DNA of 64,000 bases from JBCBKU01 sp965267475 (GTDB lineage Bacteria; Pseudomonadota; Alphaproteobacteria; Rhodobacterales; Rhodobacteraceae). Made by a program: the position numbers and the translations under genes. The first letter of the stretch is position 1. Each line of letters begins with the position of its first letter. Shown here piece by piece: positions 17,352-25,332 of the stretch. The notes under the pieces were generated by a model. The model was not told the DNA's origin and made no database searches. It saw only the letters and a program-made list of their open reading frames with translations. The stretch covers positions 2,170,001-2,234,000 of the forward strand of contig OZ254079.1 of the NCBI GenBank assembly GCA_965267475.1. Direction: 5' to 3'.

Positions 17352-18264
17352 CGCCCTTGCCATTCTGACCGTTGCGGTGGGGATCTTGGCGATCTGGACC
17401 CTGGCCGTCATGCCCATGAACATCAATTTGGCGCTCGACCAGGCGGTGCGCGACGGGATCGAGGTGACACCAGATGATCCGACCGAACGTCGTGCGCAAT
17501 CGGCTTTCCGCCTTGTTGCTAACAACCCGCAAGCCATCCCGCTCACGTATCGGATGGAACGCCCACGCCTGCCATCGCCCCGGCAGGTCGGGGTCGAGCT
17601 TTGGGAGACGACGGTCGAGAAAAAGATTACGTCCAAGCGCAGCCTTGTCTTTCACGGCTGGGTCACCGTTTCGGCCACTATGCTCGGGTTCGGGATCGGT
17701 ACGGCGCTTGGCATCCTTCTGGCCGTGGGCATCGTCTATTCCCGTGCAATGGACATGAGCGTCATGCCCTGGGCCATTGCAAGCCAGACTGTGCCGATCC
17801 TGGCCGTGGCGCCCATGGTCATCGTGATGTTGGGATCCATCGGCATTCAGGGGCTGTTTCCGAAGGCAGTGATCGCCGCCTATCTCAGCTTTTTCCCCGT
17901 TGTGGTTGGCATGGTCACGGGGCTCAGAAGCCCCGACGCGATGCAACTCGATTTGTTGAAAACCTATAACGCAACGCCTGCGCAGGCGTTCTGGCGGCTC
18001 AGGCTTCCCGCTTCGATGCCGTTCCTCTTCGCGTCGCTGAAGGTGGGTATCGCGGCCAGCCTGGTGGGAACCATCGTCGGAGAACTGCCAACCGGCGCCC
18101 GCGCTGGATTCGGCGCCCGCATGCTTGTGGGCGATCAGTTCGGCCAACCCCTTGTCGCATGGGCCGCGCTATTTGCGGCCGCGATTGCGGCGGCGGGGCT
18201 TGTGGGTTGCGTGGCGCTCGCGGAACGGATCACGCTTCGGACCATGGGACTGTCGCGCAGATGA
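17344..18264 (+). CDS. ABC transporter permease 1 (SsuC/TauC type)
   Basis: A 306-residue inner-membrane permease with about six hydrophobic helices. The ATPase-docking EAA loop is seen as YNATPAQAFWRLRLPASMPF near residue 208. The ATG at 17344 is chosen because GGAAAGGA precedes it, while an in-frame upstream codon lies deep in the GNAT gene. A long periplasmic N-terminal segment follows the first helix. It pairs with permease 2, whose ATG overlaps its stop codon. Confidence 0.9.
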   Translation: MRSALAILTVAVGILAIWTLAVMPMNINLALDQAVRDGIEVTPDDPTERRAQSAFRLVANNPQAIPLTYRMERPRLPSPRQVGVELWETTVEKKITSKRSLVFHGWVTVSATMLGFGIGTALGILLAVGIVYSRAMDMSVMPWAIASQTVPILAVAPMVIVMLGSIGIQGLFPKAVIAAYLSFFPVVVGMVTGLRSPDAMQLDLLKTYNATPAQAFWRLRLPASMPFLFASLKVGIAASLVGTIVGELPTGARAGFGARMLVGDQFGQPLVAWAALFAAAIAAAGLVGCVALAERITLRTMGLSRR

Positions 18265-19115
18265 CGGGCGCGCTGACACTTGCGGCGGCTGGGCTCGCCT
18301 GGGCCTTGGGATGGTTCGCCAATGTGCGGCTTGCCAACTCCGCAGCCTCATCGACCCGCGCTGTTCGGCTGATTGTGCCGATCCTCTTTGGTGTCACACT
18401 TTTGGTGATCTGGGAGATCCTGGTGCAGGGCTTTCGGGTCTCGCCCGTGATCCTGCCGCCACCTTCGATGATCGGATCTCGGTTTGCATCGGAACTGCCG
18501 ACGCTGTGGGCGGATTTCGAACAGACGATCCTGAAAGGGGCGCTGACGGGATATGTGATCGGCGCGCTTGCTGCGTTCTTCGTGGCCTTCCTGGCGGACC
18601 GGTACGATTTTCTAAGCCGCGGTGTTCTACCTGTGGGCTCCTTCATGGCCGCGCTGCCCATTGTCGGGATCGCCCCTATCTTCGTGAAGTGGTTCGGCAG
18701 CGACTGGCAATCCAAGGCCGCCGTGGTCGCTGTCATGGTGTTCTTCCCGATCCTCGTGAACACGGTGGCGGGCCTGAAACAGGCGAGCCCGATGCAGCGC
18801 GATCTGATGCGAACCTTTGCCGCAGGACATGGCCAGACGCTTTGGAAGCTCAGGATGCCCGCGGCCATGCCGTTTGTGTTCAACGGGCTTAAGATCGCGT
18901 CGACCCTGGCGCTGATCGGGGCCATCGTGGCCGAGTTCTTTGGATCGCCCACGGTCGGCATGGGGTTCCGGATTTCGACCTCGGTCGGACAGCTTGCGCT
19001 AGACATGGTCTGGGCCGAAATCACCGTGGCCGCGATTGCGGGATCTTCCTTTTATGGGTTGGTCGCATTGGTCGAGCGATGGGTGACCTTCTGGCACCCT
19101 TCCCAACGCCGATGA
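18261..19115 (+). CDS. ABC transporter permease 2 (SsuC/TauC type)
   Basis: A 284-residue permease starting at an ATG that overlaps the stop of permease 1 (ATGA). Its EAA loop reads FAAGHGQTLWKLRMPAAMPF, very like that of permease 1, so the two form a heterodimeric channel from an old duplication. Several hydrophobic helices are visible, beginning with LTLAAAGLAWALGWFANV. The gap of 211 bp to the binding-protein gene contains a small GC hairpin at 19230-19247 (CTTGCC/GGCAAG) but no clear terminator. Confidence 0.9.
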   Translation: MTGALTLAAAGLAWALGWFANVRLANSAASSTRAVRLIVPILFGVTLLVIWEILVQGFRVSPVILPPPSMIGSRFASELPTLWADFEQTILKGALTGYVIGALAAFFVAFLADRYDFLSRGVLPVGSFMAALPIVGIAPIFVKWFGSDWQSKAAVVAVMVFFPILVNTVAGLKQASPMQRDLMRTFAAGHGQTLWKLRMPAAMPFVFNGLKIASTLALIGAIVAEFFGSPTVGMGFRISTSVGQLALDMVWAEITVAAIAGSSFYGLVALVERWVTFWHPSQRR

Positions 19116-19326
19116 CGTGGCGGCAAGGTGCCCGATCCATGCTTTGCCCGAAAAAGCACGCCCTATTGCGGCGATTTGTCGGTTCCTAAGGCGATCAACC
19201 ATCAGCAGTGTCATGAAATTTCGGAAAGGCTTGCCTTCCGGGGCAAGGTTGTCTGACATTGGGCACAAGGTCGCACCCGCTGCGGGAACAAGCGACCGTG
19301 GGGAATAACAAGCTGGGAGTATCGCT

Positions 19327-20310
19327 ATGAAACATCTCGTCGCTGGGGCGGCCGCACTTGGTTTGACAGCCACAGGCGCCATGGCCGCCGATGAAATCAC
19401 GCTGCAATTGCAATGGGTCACGCAAGGTCAGTTCGCCGGGTACTATGTCGCGCTTGAAAACGGATACTACGCGGAAGAGGATCTCGACGTAACGATCCTG
19501 CCCGGTGGACCTGACATTGCGCCACCACAGGTGCTGGCGGGCGGCGGTGCCGATGTCATGCTGAACTGGATGCCGTCGGCCTTGGCGGCCCGTGAAAAGG
19601 GTCTGCCCGTTGTCAACATTGCCCAACCTTTCAAGTCTTCGGGCCTGATGCTGACCTGCTGGAAAGATACGGGCATAGAAAAGCCGGAAGACTTTGCAGG
19701 GCGCACACTTGGAACCTGGTTCTTCGGAAATGAGTACCCGCTTTTGAGCTGGCTCAGCCAGTTGGGCATTCCAACCGACGGCTCCGAAGGGGGCGTGACG
19801 GTCCAGAAGATCGGTTTCAACGTGGATCCGCTTCTTCAGCGGCAGGCCGATTGCGTAACGACCATGACCTACAACGAGTATTGGCAGGTCATCGATGCGG
19901 GCGTTTCACCGGATGAGTTGGTGACATTCAAGTATTCCGATTACGGCGTCGCGACGCTGGAGGACGGTATGTACGTTCTGGAAGACCGCCTGGAAGATCC
20001 GGCCTTTGTCGACAAGATGGCGCGCTTCGTACGTGCCTCGATGAAGGGCTGGGAATGGGCTTTGGCCAATCCCGAGGATGCCGCCGAAATCATCCTCGAA
20101 TATGACGAAACCGGCGCCCAGACGTTGGAGCACCAAATCCGCATGGTCGGAGAGGTCGCGAAACTGACCGAGGGTTCAGACGGAACCCTTGTCGAGGATG
20201 ATTTCCAGCGGACCGTCGACACGCTTCTGGCCGGCGGCTCGGACCCGGTCATCACGCAGCAGCCCGAAGGGGCCTGGACGTCGATGATCACCGACAAGGC
20301 GCTGAATTGA
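19327..20310 (+). CDS. ABC transporter periplasmic binding protein, NMT1/THI5-like (pyrimidine-type)
   Basis: A 327-residue exported protein with signal peptide MKHLVAGAAALGLTATGAMA-AD. The N-terminal mature region ITLQLQWVTQGQFAGYYVAL is characteristic of the NMT1/THI5-like family, which includes ThiY (formylaminopyrimidine) and annotated pyrimidine-binding proteins. The late segment GWEWALANPEDAAEIIL is also common in this family. It would deliver substrate to permeases 17344/18261. An ideal 10-bp hairpin at 20328-20352 follows its stop. The ligand is inferred from the neighbouring RutR and pyrimidine catabolic genes. Confidence 0.88.
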   Translation: MKHLVAGAAALGLTATGAMAADEITLQLQWVTQGQFAGYYVALENGYYAEEDLDVTILPGGPDIAPPQVLAGGGADVMLNWMPSALAAREKGLPVVNIAQPFKSSGLMLTCWKDTGIEKPEDFAGRTLGTWFFGNEYPLLSWLSQLGIPTDGSEGGVTVQKIGFNVDPLLQRQADCVTTMTYNEYWQVIDAGVSPDELVTFKYSDYGVATLEDGMYVLEDRLEDPAFVDKMARFVRASMKGWEWALANPEDAAEIILEYDETGAQTLEHQIRMVGEVAKLTEGSDGTLVEDDFQRTVDTLLAGGSDPVITQQPEGAWTSMITDKALN

Positions 20311-20327
20311 TCGGCTGATATCTTGGG

Positions 20328-20352
20328 GGCCGCCGGATCCGCTCCGGCGGCC
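20328..20352 (+). terminator. Predicted terminator after the ABC binding-protein gene
   Basis: GGCCGCCGGA and TCCGGCGGCC form a perfect 10-bp stem around a 5-base loop 18 bp after the stop codon. The downstream tract is only weakly T-rich (TCAATTTG), so termination may be incomplete or factor-assisted. Confidence 0.6.
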
Positions 20353-20472
20353 TCAATTTGAAGGAAAGTGTCGGCCAAATCCCCATATCCGTTCACACTT
20401 TCTGAAGCCCTGTCCAAAAATAAACGGTTCTCTAACCGCAATCTTGGATGAACGTCCCATCGATCGATCGGA

Positions 20473-21645
20473 GTGGGCGCATTGCCGGACGGCGCGTCGG
20501 AGAACCTGAAGACCCGTCTCGCACGGGCACGGCGGACCGAGGTTCGCACCACCGGCATGACGCCGGTGCGCGCGTGGCGTATGTCCGTGCCCCGTATTGC
20601 TGAGAATACGTTAGGTCTCATGGTGTCGATCACCGGATTCGAGGAAAGCCGCGCATCTTTGAAAACGGCGGTGGATGAAATCCCGGATAACGTCCTGATG
20701 TTCCTTATGGAATGCCCCGAAAAGGGGGTGGGGCTTGCGGTACTCGACGAACAACTGATTGCCGGGCTGATTGAAGTGCAGACAACCGGCACCGTGACTT
20801 CGGCCCCGGTCCCCGAACGCCCGCCTTCCAGCATCGATGCATCGATTTGCTCGCATGTCATCGACCGATGGCACAGGGGGGTCGATGCCGTCCTTGGGGG
20901 CACGCAGACGGTCGTGCCGATTGTCGGCAGCCGCCTTGGCCCGGTCTTGGAGGACCGGCGCGCGGTCGCCCTGGCGCTCGAAGACACAGGTTTCTTCATT
21001 CAGAAAGTGACATTCGATCTTTGGGAGGGGGCGCGCAGCGGTGTTCTTTGGCTCTATTACCCGATCGACAGACCGGACATGTTGCACAAGGCCGGAAGCG
21101 CCCAGGGCCCGCAGGCTGCCGTGCTTTCGGCCCGGACCGAGTTGAAGGGTGTCTTGTATCGAACCCGTATGGCCTTGGACGAAGCCAAGGCGCTTCAGAT
21201 CGGAGATGCGTTGACCTTTTCCGAAGCCAGGATCCGTGAGGTGTCGGTGCAGACGACGTCTGGACGTGAGGTTGCGACCGCCTGCCTGGGTCAGGCAGAG
21301 GGGCATCGTGCGCTCAAGCTGAATGACCCAGATGCCGAGCCGGAAGGGTCCACCGACCGACCGGCGCCGGACAGCTTTGCTGCGGCAAGACCGCCTTCGG
21401 CTGCGGCGTCGGGAGGCACGGACGCGCCCGCCATGGGCGACTTGCCAGAATTGCCTGAACTACCTGACCCCATGGCCGACACGGCGCAGGACCAGCCGGA
21501 TGGGGCCTTGCCGGATCTGCCCGATCTTCCGGACGTCCCCGCAATGCCGGACCTGCCTGATTTACCCGATCTACCCGAGGCGGACACAGACGGTGCAGCA
21601 CCCATCGGGATGAATGGGTTGCCGGAATTGCCCGTCATCGAATAG
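20473..21645 (+). CDS. FliM/FliN-family (SpoA domain) protein with an acidic proline-leucine repeat tail
   Basis: A 390-residue protein starting at GTG. An N-terminal domain (to about residue 190) resembles Rhodobacteraceae FliM-like proteins (RAWRMSVPRIAENTLGLMVSI...). It is followed by a SpoA/FliN-type domain (about 220-290: GVLYRTRMALDEAKALQIGD to ATACLGQAEGHRALKL), a C-ring fold of the flagellar switch. The last 90 residues are disordered and carry repeats of the type LPELPELPDP and DLPDLPD. No other flagellar gene is in the window. It may be a switch-complex component or a specialised homolog. Confidence 0.75.
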   Translation: MGALPDGASENLKTRLARARRTEVRTTGMTPVRAWRMSVPRIAENTLGLMVSITGFEESRASLKTAVDEIPDNVLMFLMECPEKGVGLAVLDEQLIAGLIEVQTTGTVTSAPVPERPPSSIDASICSHVIDRWHRGVDAVLGGTQTVVPIVGSRLGPVLEDRRAVALALEDTGFFIQKVTFDLWEGARSGVLWLYYPIDRPDMLHKAGSAQGPQAAVLSARTELKGVLYRTRMALDEAKALQIGDALTFSEARIREVSVQTTSGREVATACLGQAEGHRALKLNDPDAEPEGSTDRPAPDSFAAARPPSAAASGGTDAPAMGDLPELPELPDPMADTAQDQPDGALPDLPDLPDVPAMPDLPDLPDLPEADTDGAAPIGMNGLPELPVIE

Positions 21646-21657
21646 CGGTGCGCATCT

Positions 21658-22083
21658 TCAGCCCCTGGCCATGGCCTCGATCGCAGGGCGCAGGTTTGAG
21701 ACGTCATACCCCGCTTCGGCCGCTGCGCTGACAATCTGATCGACCGGCATGTCCCCCGCCTGTGCCAAGGCCCAGACCATGGTGCAACGCGTGCCCGAAC
21801 GGCAATAGGCCAGAACAGGGGGCGGGATCCTTGAAAGCGCGTCCTTCTGCGCCGCGACATGGTCAGGTGTCATCGCAGGTGTCGCGAAAGGGTTGTCGAT
21901 CCACGCCAGCCCGGCGGCGGTCACAGCAGCTTGCACTTCGGCAGCGCAGATATCCGCTGGAACCTCGTCATCCGGCCGATTGCAGATAACCGATTTGAAC
22001 CCCGCTTCGACGATGGCGGGCACATCCTCGGGCGCGATTTGCGGCGTCACTGCATAGTCTTCGGTCAGGTGTCGGATATCCAT
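21658..22083 (-). CDS. TIGR01244-type phosphatase/sulfur-transferase-like protein
   Basis: A 141-residue protein of the DUF442/BLH phosphatase family. It has a protein-tyrosine-phosphatase-like P-loop, CRSGTRC, near residue 96, and the family's N-terminal MDIRHLTEDYAVTPQIAPEDV. Homologs are commonly fused to or placed next to persulfide-dioxygenase-type metallo-hydrolases in sulfide detoxification (BigR/Blh loci). Here the next upstream gene on the same strand is such a hydrolase. The actual substrate (persulfide or phosphate) is not settled by sequence. Confidence 0.85.
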   Translation of the reverse strand: MDIRHLTEDYAVTPQIAPEDVPAIVEAGFKSVICNRPDDEVPADICAAEVQAAVTAAGLAWIDNPFATPAMTPDHVAAQKDALSRIPPPVLAYCRSGTRCTMVWALAQAGDMPVDQIVSAAAEAGYDVSNLRPAIEAMARG

Positions 22084-22262
22084 TTGTGTCCCTCGTGCTT
22101 ACCCGGCGGGTGCCCTTGCCGGCGCGTCCAGCACAGGCGGCCTTGGTCGTGCCCACATACCTTCGTTGATGGCGACGAGAAAGCCCAGCCCCCTAAGAAC
22201 GGTCCCGACCGCTGCGCAGCCGCAAGTCGCCGGTCGTCGCCCAGCCGGTTACGTCGACGCTT

Positions 22263-23126
22263 TCAAAGCTTGTTCAGCGGCACCTTCAGCATGACGTCGC
22301 CGTCTTCGTCCTCTGGCGGCATCTGACCCGCGCGCATGTTGACCTGAAGGCTTGGGATGATCAGCTTCGGCATGCCCAGTGTCGCATCCCGCGCTTCGCG
22401 CATTTCGACGAAGTCAGCCAAGGATGCGTCGCCGCCCACATGCACGTTCTTGGCCTTTTGGGCACCGACCGTTGTTTCCCACGCAAACTCATCCCGCCCA
22501 GGTGCCTTGTAGTCATGTCCGACAAAGATCCGCGTCTCGTCGGGCAAGCTTAGGATGCGCTGAATGGATTGGTACAGGTCTTGCGCAGATCCGCCCGGAA
22601 AATCGCAACGGGCTGTGCCGAAATCCGGCATGAACAACGTATCGCCGACAAAAGCGGCATCGCCGATCACATATGTCATGCAAGCGGGCGTGTGCCCCGG
22701 CGTGTGCAAAACATCGCCACGCAACTGGCCGATGTGAAAGCTGTCCTTGTCCGCGAACAACGCGTCAAACTGCGACCCATCGCGTTGAAACTCGGTCCCT
22801 TCGTTGAAGACCTTGCCGAATGTGTCCTGAACCGTCGTGATCTCGGACCCGATCCCGATCTGCCCGCCAAGCTTTTCCTGCAAGTACGGGGCCGCCGACA
22901 GGTGGTCGGCATGGACGTGGGTTTCAAGGATCCAGTCTACTGTAAGCCCCGCCATGGTCACATGGTCGATGATGGCGTCGGCGGATCGGCAATCCGTACG
23001 TCCGGATGCATAGTCGAAATCCAGCACGCTATCGATGATGGCGGCCTTGCTGCCTTCGGGTTCCTGCACGACATATGAGATCGTGTTGGTGGCTTGATCG
23101 AAGAACCCCGTGACCACTGGTCGCAT
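22263..23126 (-). CDS. Metallo-beta-lactamase-fold hydrolase, persulfide dioxygenase (ETHE1/Blh)-like
   Basis: A 287-residue hydrolase with the motif THVHADHL (near residue 58), a later TPGHTPACMTYVIGD and VGHDYKAPGRDE, matching ETHE1/Blh-type persulfide dioxygenases with a single iron site. It likely oxidises glutathione persulfide in sulfide detoxification. The ATG at 23126 is preceded by GGAGA and gives the usual N-terminus (MRPVVTGFFDQATNTISYVV); longer frames upstream are not supported. It is probably cotranscribed with the TIGR01244 gene 179 bp downstream. Confidence 0.88.
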   Translation of the reverse strand: MRPVVTGFFDQATNTISYVVQEPEGSKAAIIDSVLDFDYASGRTDCRSADAIIDHVTMAGLTVDWILETHVHADHLSAAPYLQEKLGGQIGIGSEITTVQDTFGKVFNEGTEFQRDGSQFDALFADKDSFHIGQLRGDVLHTPGHTPACMTYVIGDAAFVGDTLFMPDFGTARCDFPGGSAQDLYQSIQRILSLPDETRIFVGHDYKAPGRDEFAWETTVGAQKAKNVHVGGDASLADFVEMREARDATLGMPKLIIPSLQVNMRAGQMPPEDEDGDVMLKVPLNKL

Positions 23127-23491
23127 GACGCAGTCTCCTTTGTAGAACCCTGCAACCAATGTTTGGACCCGGACGCCATAAGTCAATCGTCCCTGACGCA
23201 CAGGTCCGCCGCAGTCCAATTTTTCGATGCCGCTGATTTTCGGGGAAAGTTTCCTGCGTGCGCGGTGGTGACGTTTCTTCGGAAATCCCGTATACTCGAT
23301 GACGTGAAGGGGCGCCCCGTGCTGCCAGTGAAACGGGCAAACTGCCAATTGCTGCCCAATCTTGCGGCAACGCGTGCGGAGGGACAACTGCAAGGGGCCG
23401 GAAAACGCGCATAATTCTGGCGCGGTGTCGGCTCTGCAAAATAACGTGTGGTCATAAGGCCGCGTAGAAATGCCGGCCCCGGGAGGCAAGA
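23127..23491. other. Intergenic region between divergent genes
   Basis: A stretch of 365 bp separates the metallo-hydrolase start from the TTG-started small gene. It must contain promoters for both. I see no tRNA, strong hairpin or conserved frame in it, and no convincing BigR-like palindrome. The part nearest 23430 is somewhat more AT-rich. Confidence 0.5.
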
Positions 23492-23710
23492 TTGAAAGAC
23501 GCATTAATCGACAAGACACCCCATCCAGATGACATTGACGCATTGGTCGAAGACTTGCTGCGAAACCCAGAACGGGCAGAGGCCGTCAAAGCCTCGCTCC
23601 GCGATAAGATGGGCAGCGGCGAGGTGGTCGAACTCCGCGCGCCAAAAGCGCCGCCAGCCGCGATCGAAGCCGATGACGTGGATGACTTCTGGGAGAATGT
23701 GCCAATCTGA
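23492..23710 (+). CDS. Small acidic hypothetical protein
   Basis: A 72-residue soluble, acidic protein with no cysteine and no membrane helix. It starts at a TTG with a strong GGGAGG ribosome site five bases upstream; an ATG at 23470 is in another frame. The sequence (IDALVEDLLRNPERAEAVKASL, then ADDVDDFWENVPI) suggests a helical N-terminus and a short acidic C-terminal motif that could bind a partner. It is opposed to the SnoaL-like gene by 21 bp. The function is unknown. Confidence 0.6.
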   Translation: MKDALIDKTPHPDDIDALVEDLLRNPERAEAVKASLRDKMGSGEVVELRAPKAPPAAIEADDVDDFWENVPI

Positions 23711-23731
23711 TCCGGTTGCCGCCGGACCCGC

Positions 23732-24739
23732 TTAGGTCAAGTCGAGCGCCGGGTCCCCGGCGTAGTGGCGCATCCGAGCGAACAGGTCGTTGCCCATCTG
23801 CTGGGCAACATGCGGCACATCCATGGGCAGCCAGTTCTCGGCAATCCGCGAGCCATCCAAACGGTAGAAATCCATGACCGGAATCTCGATCCGTCGACCC
23901 GTGGCTGTCATGCCAAGGAAAGGACCCAGATGGGTGCCCGCGACCGATCCGCCTGTCACGGCATAGGGTCCGTCCGCAATCCGGATGAAATGGCCAAGCC
24001 CTGACCGATCCGGAAAGGCCTTCAGGAACGGGATCTGGTGATGCGCCCGAAACCCGGTAAGCCCCCGGCAGGTTCCGATGCCCGACGCGGCATAATACAT
24101 GAAGGCGTCGGTCCAGAACGCCTCATGCGGCATGCTTTCAAGTGATTTGCCGTCAAAGGCCAAAAGCGCGGAATGCATTGCAAGAACGGTATCGAGCGCG
24201 TCAGGACCGGACCAGGGCGCGCTGTCAATCCGGACGCCGTCGACTGTGGCGGGCCCTAGCCAGGCGCCCTCGGCCCCGAAACTTGGCGGAAGCGGGAAGA
24301 CGCCAGCTTGCCGCATAAGATCCAGCCAGTCGACCATCACATGGCTTTGCCGGATCCTGTCGCCGTCCAGCCAATGGGCTTCGCAGTATCTTAGCTGAAT
24401 GACCCCACCCGTAGCCGGGATGTCCAGCAACGGAGCGCTGAACGTTGCTTGCAAATGCCCCATCGCGGCGACCAGATGCGGCGCCCGAGGACCGGTGACG
24501 CGTGGGTCCGGGCGGTTTTCGCCGCCCAGGAAGATCAGATCGCGGCGTTCCAGATCGGGCAGGGCGGTGCGAATACGGGCCCAGAACCGGTCAATCTGGT
24601 CGCGGCCCTCAAGGCGTCCGAGCGGGTGGCCGGCAAATAGCTCCGCATCCGGATGATAGATCTCGGCCACCGGCGCGCCGGCGGCAAGGGCAGCAACCAA
24701 GGCGGCGACCTTTCGCTTCAGAACCGCCGCGTCGATCAT
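23732..24739 (-). CDS. Tandem SnoaL/NTF2-like domain protein
   Basis: A 335-residue protein made of two SnoaL-like alpha+beta barrels. The first (about 1-155) starts AEIYHPDAELFAGHPLGRLEGRD, and the second (about 190-330) has HEAFWTDAFMYYAASGIGTC and VMDFYRLDGSRIAENWLPMD. SnoaL-like proteins include ester cyclases, dehydratases and isomerases. The doubled form resembles other bacterial 'ester cyclase' proteins. The ligand and reaction are unknown. Its ATG overlaps the stop of the preceding small membrane protein gene, so the pair is coupled. Confidence 0.75.
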   Translation of the reverse strand: MIDAAVLKRKVAALVAALAAGAPVAEIYHPDAELFAGHPLGRLEGRDQIDRFWARIRTALPDLERRDLIFLGGENRPDPRVTGPRAPHLVAAMGHLQATFSAPLLDIPATGGVIQLRYCEAHWLDGDRIRQSHVMVDWLDLMRQAGVFPLPPSFGAEGAWLGPATVDGVRIDSAPWSGPDALDTVLAMHSALLAFDGKSLESMPHEAFWTDAFMYYAASGIGTCRGLTGFRAHHQIPFLKAFPDRSGLGHFIRIADGPYAVTGGSVAGTHLGPFLGMTATGRRIEIPVMDFYRLDGSRIAENWLPMDVPHVAQQMGNDLFARMRHYAGDPALDLT

Positions 24740-24951
24740 GAAAAGATGACCCCGACCACCACCAGCATCAATCCGATTACAGACAGGAACAAGGCTGCCA
24801 TGTTAATCGCCACGACACGCTGAAGGCGTGCCTTCATTTCGTCTTCCGGCAGTTGATCGCGCCGTGCGCGATAAGCAATCCAGATGCAAAACAGAAGCCC
24901 GACCAACCCGATGCAGGACACCGCCGTCCCGATGATGATAAGTGCGCCCAT
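24736..24951 (-). CDS. Small two-helix membrane protein
   Basis: A 71-residue protein with two hydrophobic segments, GALIIIGTAVSCIGLVGLLFCIWIA split by no charged residue at the N-terminus and AALFLSVIGLMLVVVGVIF at the C-terminus, joined by a charged cytosolic or periplasmic loop (RARRDQLPEDEMKARLQR). It is coupled to the SnoaL-like gene by a 4-base overlap. Similar small membrane proteins are common in Rhodobacteraceae, but no role is known to me. Confidence 0.7.
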   Translation of the reverse strand: MGALIIIGTAVSCIGLVGLLFCIWIAYRARRDQLPEDEMKARLQRVVAINMAALFLSVIGLMLVVVGVIFS

Positions 24952-25064
24952 GCCGATCCTCCTGACCCCGGGCGCCTAGCGCGGGCAGCGGGCAAGGGCA
25001 AGGTCTTGTCGGTCCCCGGTTCCGAAGATAGGGAAAGGGCCGGGCAATCCAGATGGGGGCAGGC

Positions 25065-25328
25065 ATGGACGACACAGGCAACCCGGGCGACAACAGTTTT
25101 CGCGTGGCGGCGGATGAATTGCGGCAATTCATCGAGCGGTTTGAACGGCTCGATGCGGAAAAACGCGACATTGCCGATCAGCAGAAAGAGGTGATGGCCG
25201 AAGCCAAGGCGCGGGGCTATGACACAAAGGTCATGCGGCGGCTGATCGCAGTCCGGAAGCGCGACCGCGATGACGTGGCCGAAGAAGAAGCCGTCTTCGA
25301 CATGTACCGCGAAGCGCTTGGAATGTGA
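25065..25328 (+). CDS. gapR: GapR-like nucleoid-associated protein (DUF2312)
   Basis: An 87-residue helical protein, matching Caulobacter GapR in length and sequence pattern (ADELRQFIERFERLDAEKRDIADQQKEVMAEAK, then GYDTKVMRRLIAVRKRD). GapR binds AT-rich, overtwisted DNA ahead of moving polymerases and supports chromosome replication. The ATG at 25065 with GGGGGCAGG upstream is preferred; an ATG four codons upstream is the alternative. It is divergent from the small membrane protein gene and convergent with a sulfotransferase-like gene. Confidence 0.93.
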   Translation: MDDTGNPGDNSFRVAADELRQFIERFERLDAEKRDIADQQKEVMAEAKARGYDTKVMRRLIAVRKRDRDDVAEEEAVFDMYREALGM

Positions 25329-25332
25329 CCGG

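Noticed and set aside
21420..21640. Repeated GATCTGCCC-like units considered as a DNA repeat or CRISPR-like array
   Set aside because: They are in-frame codons of the Asp-Leu-Pro repeat tail of the FliM/FliN-type protein, with no regular spacers.
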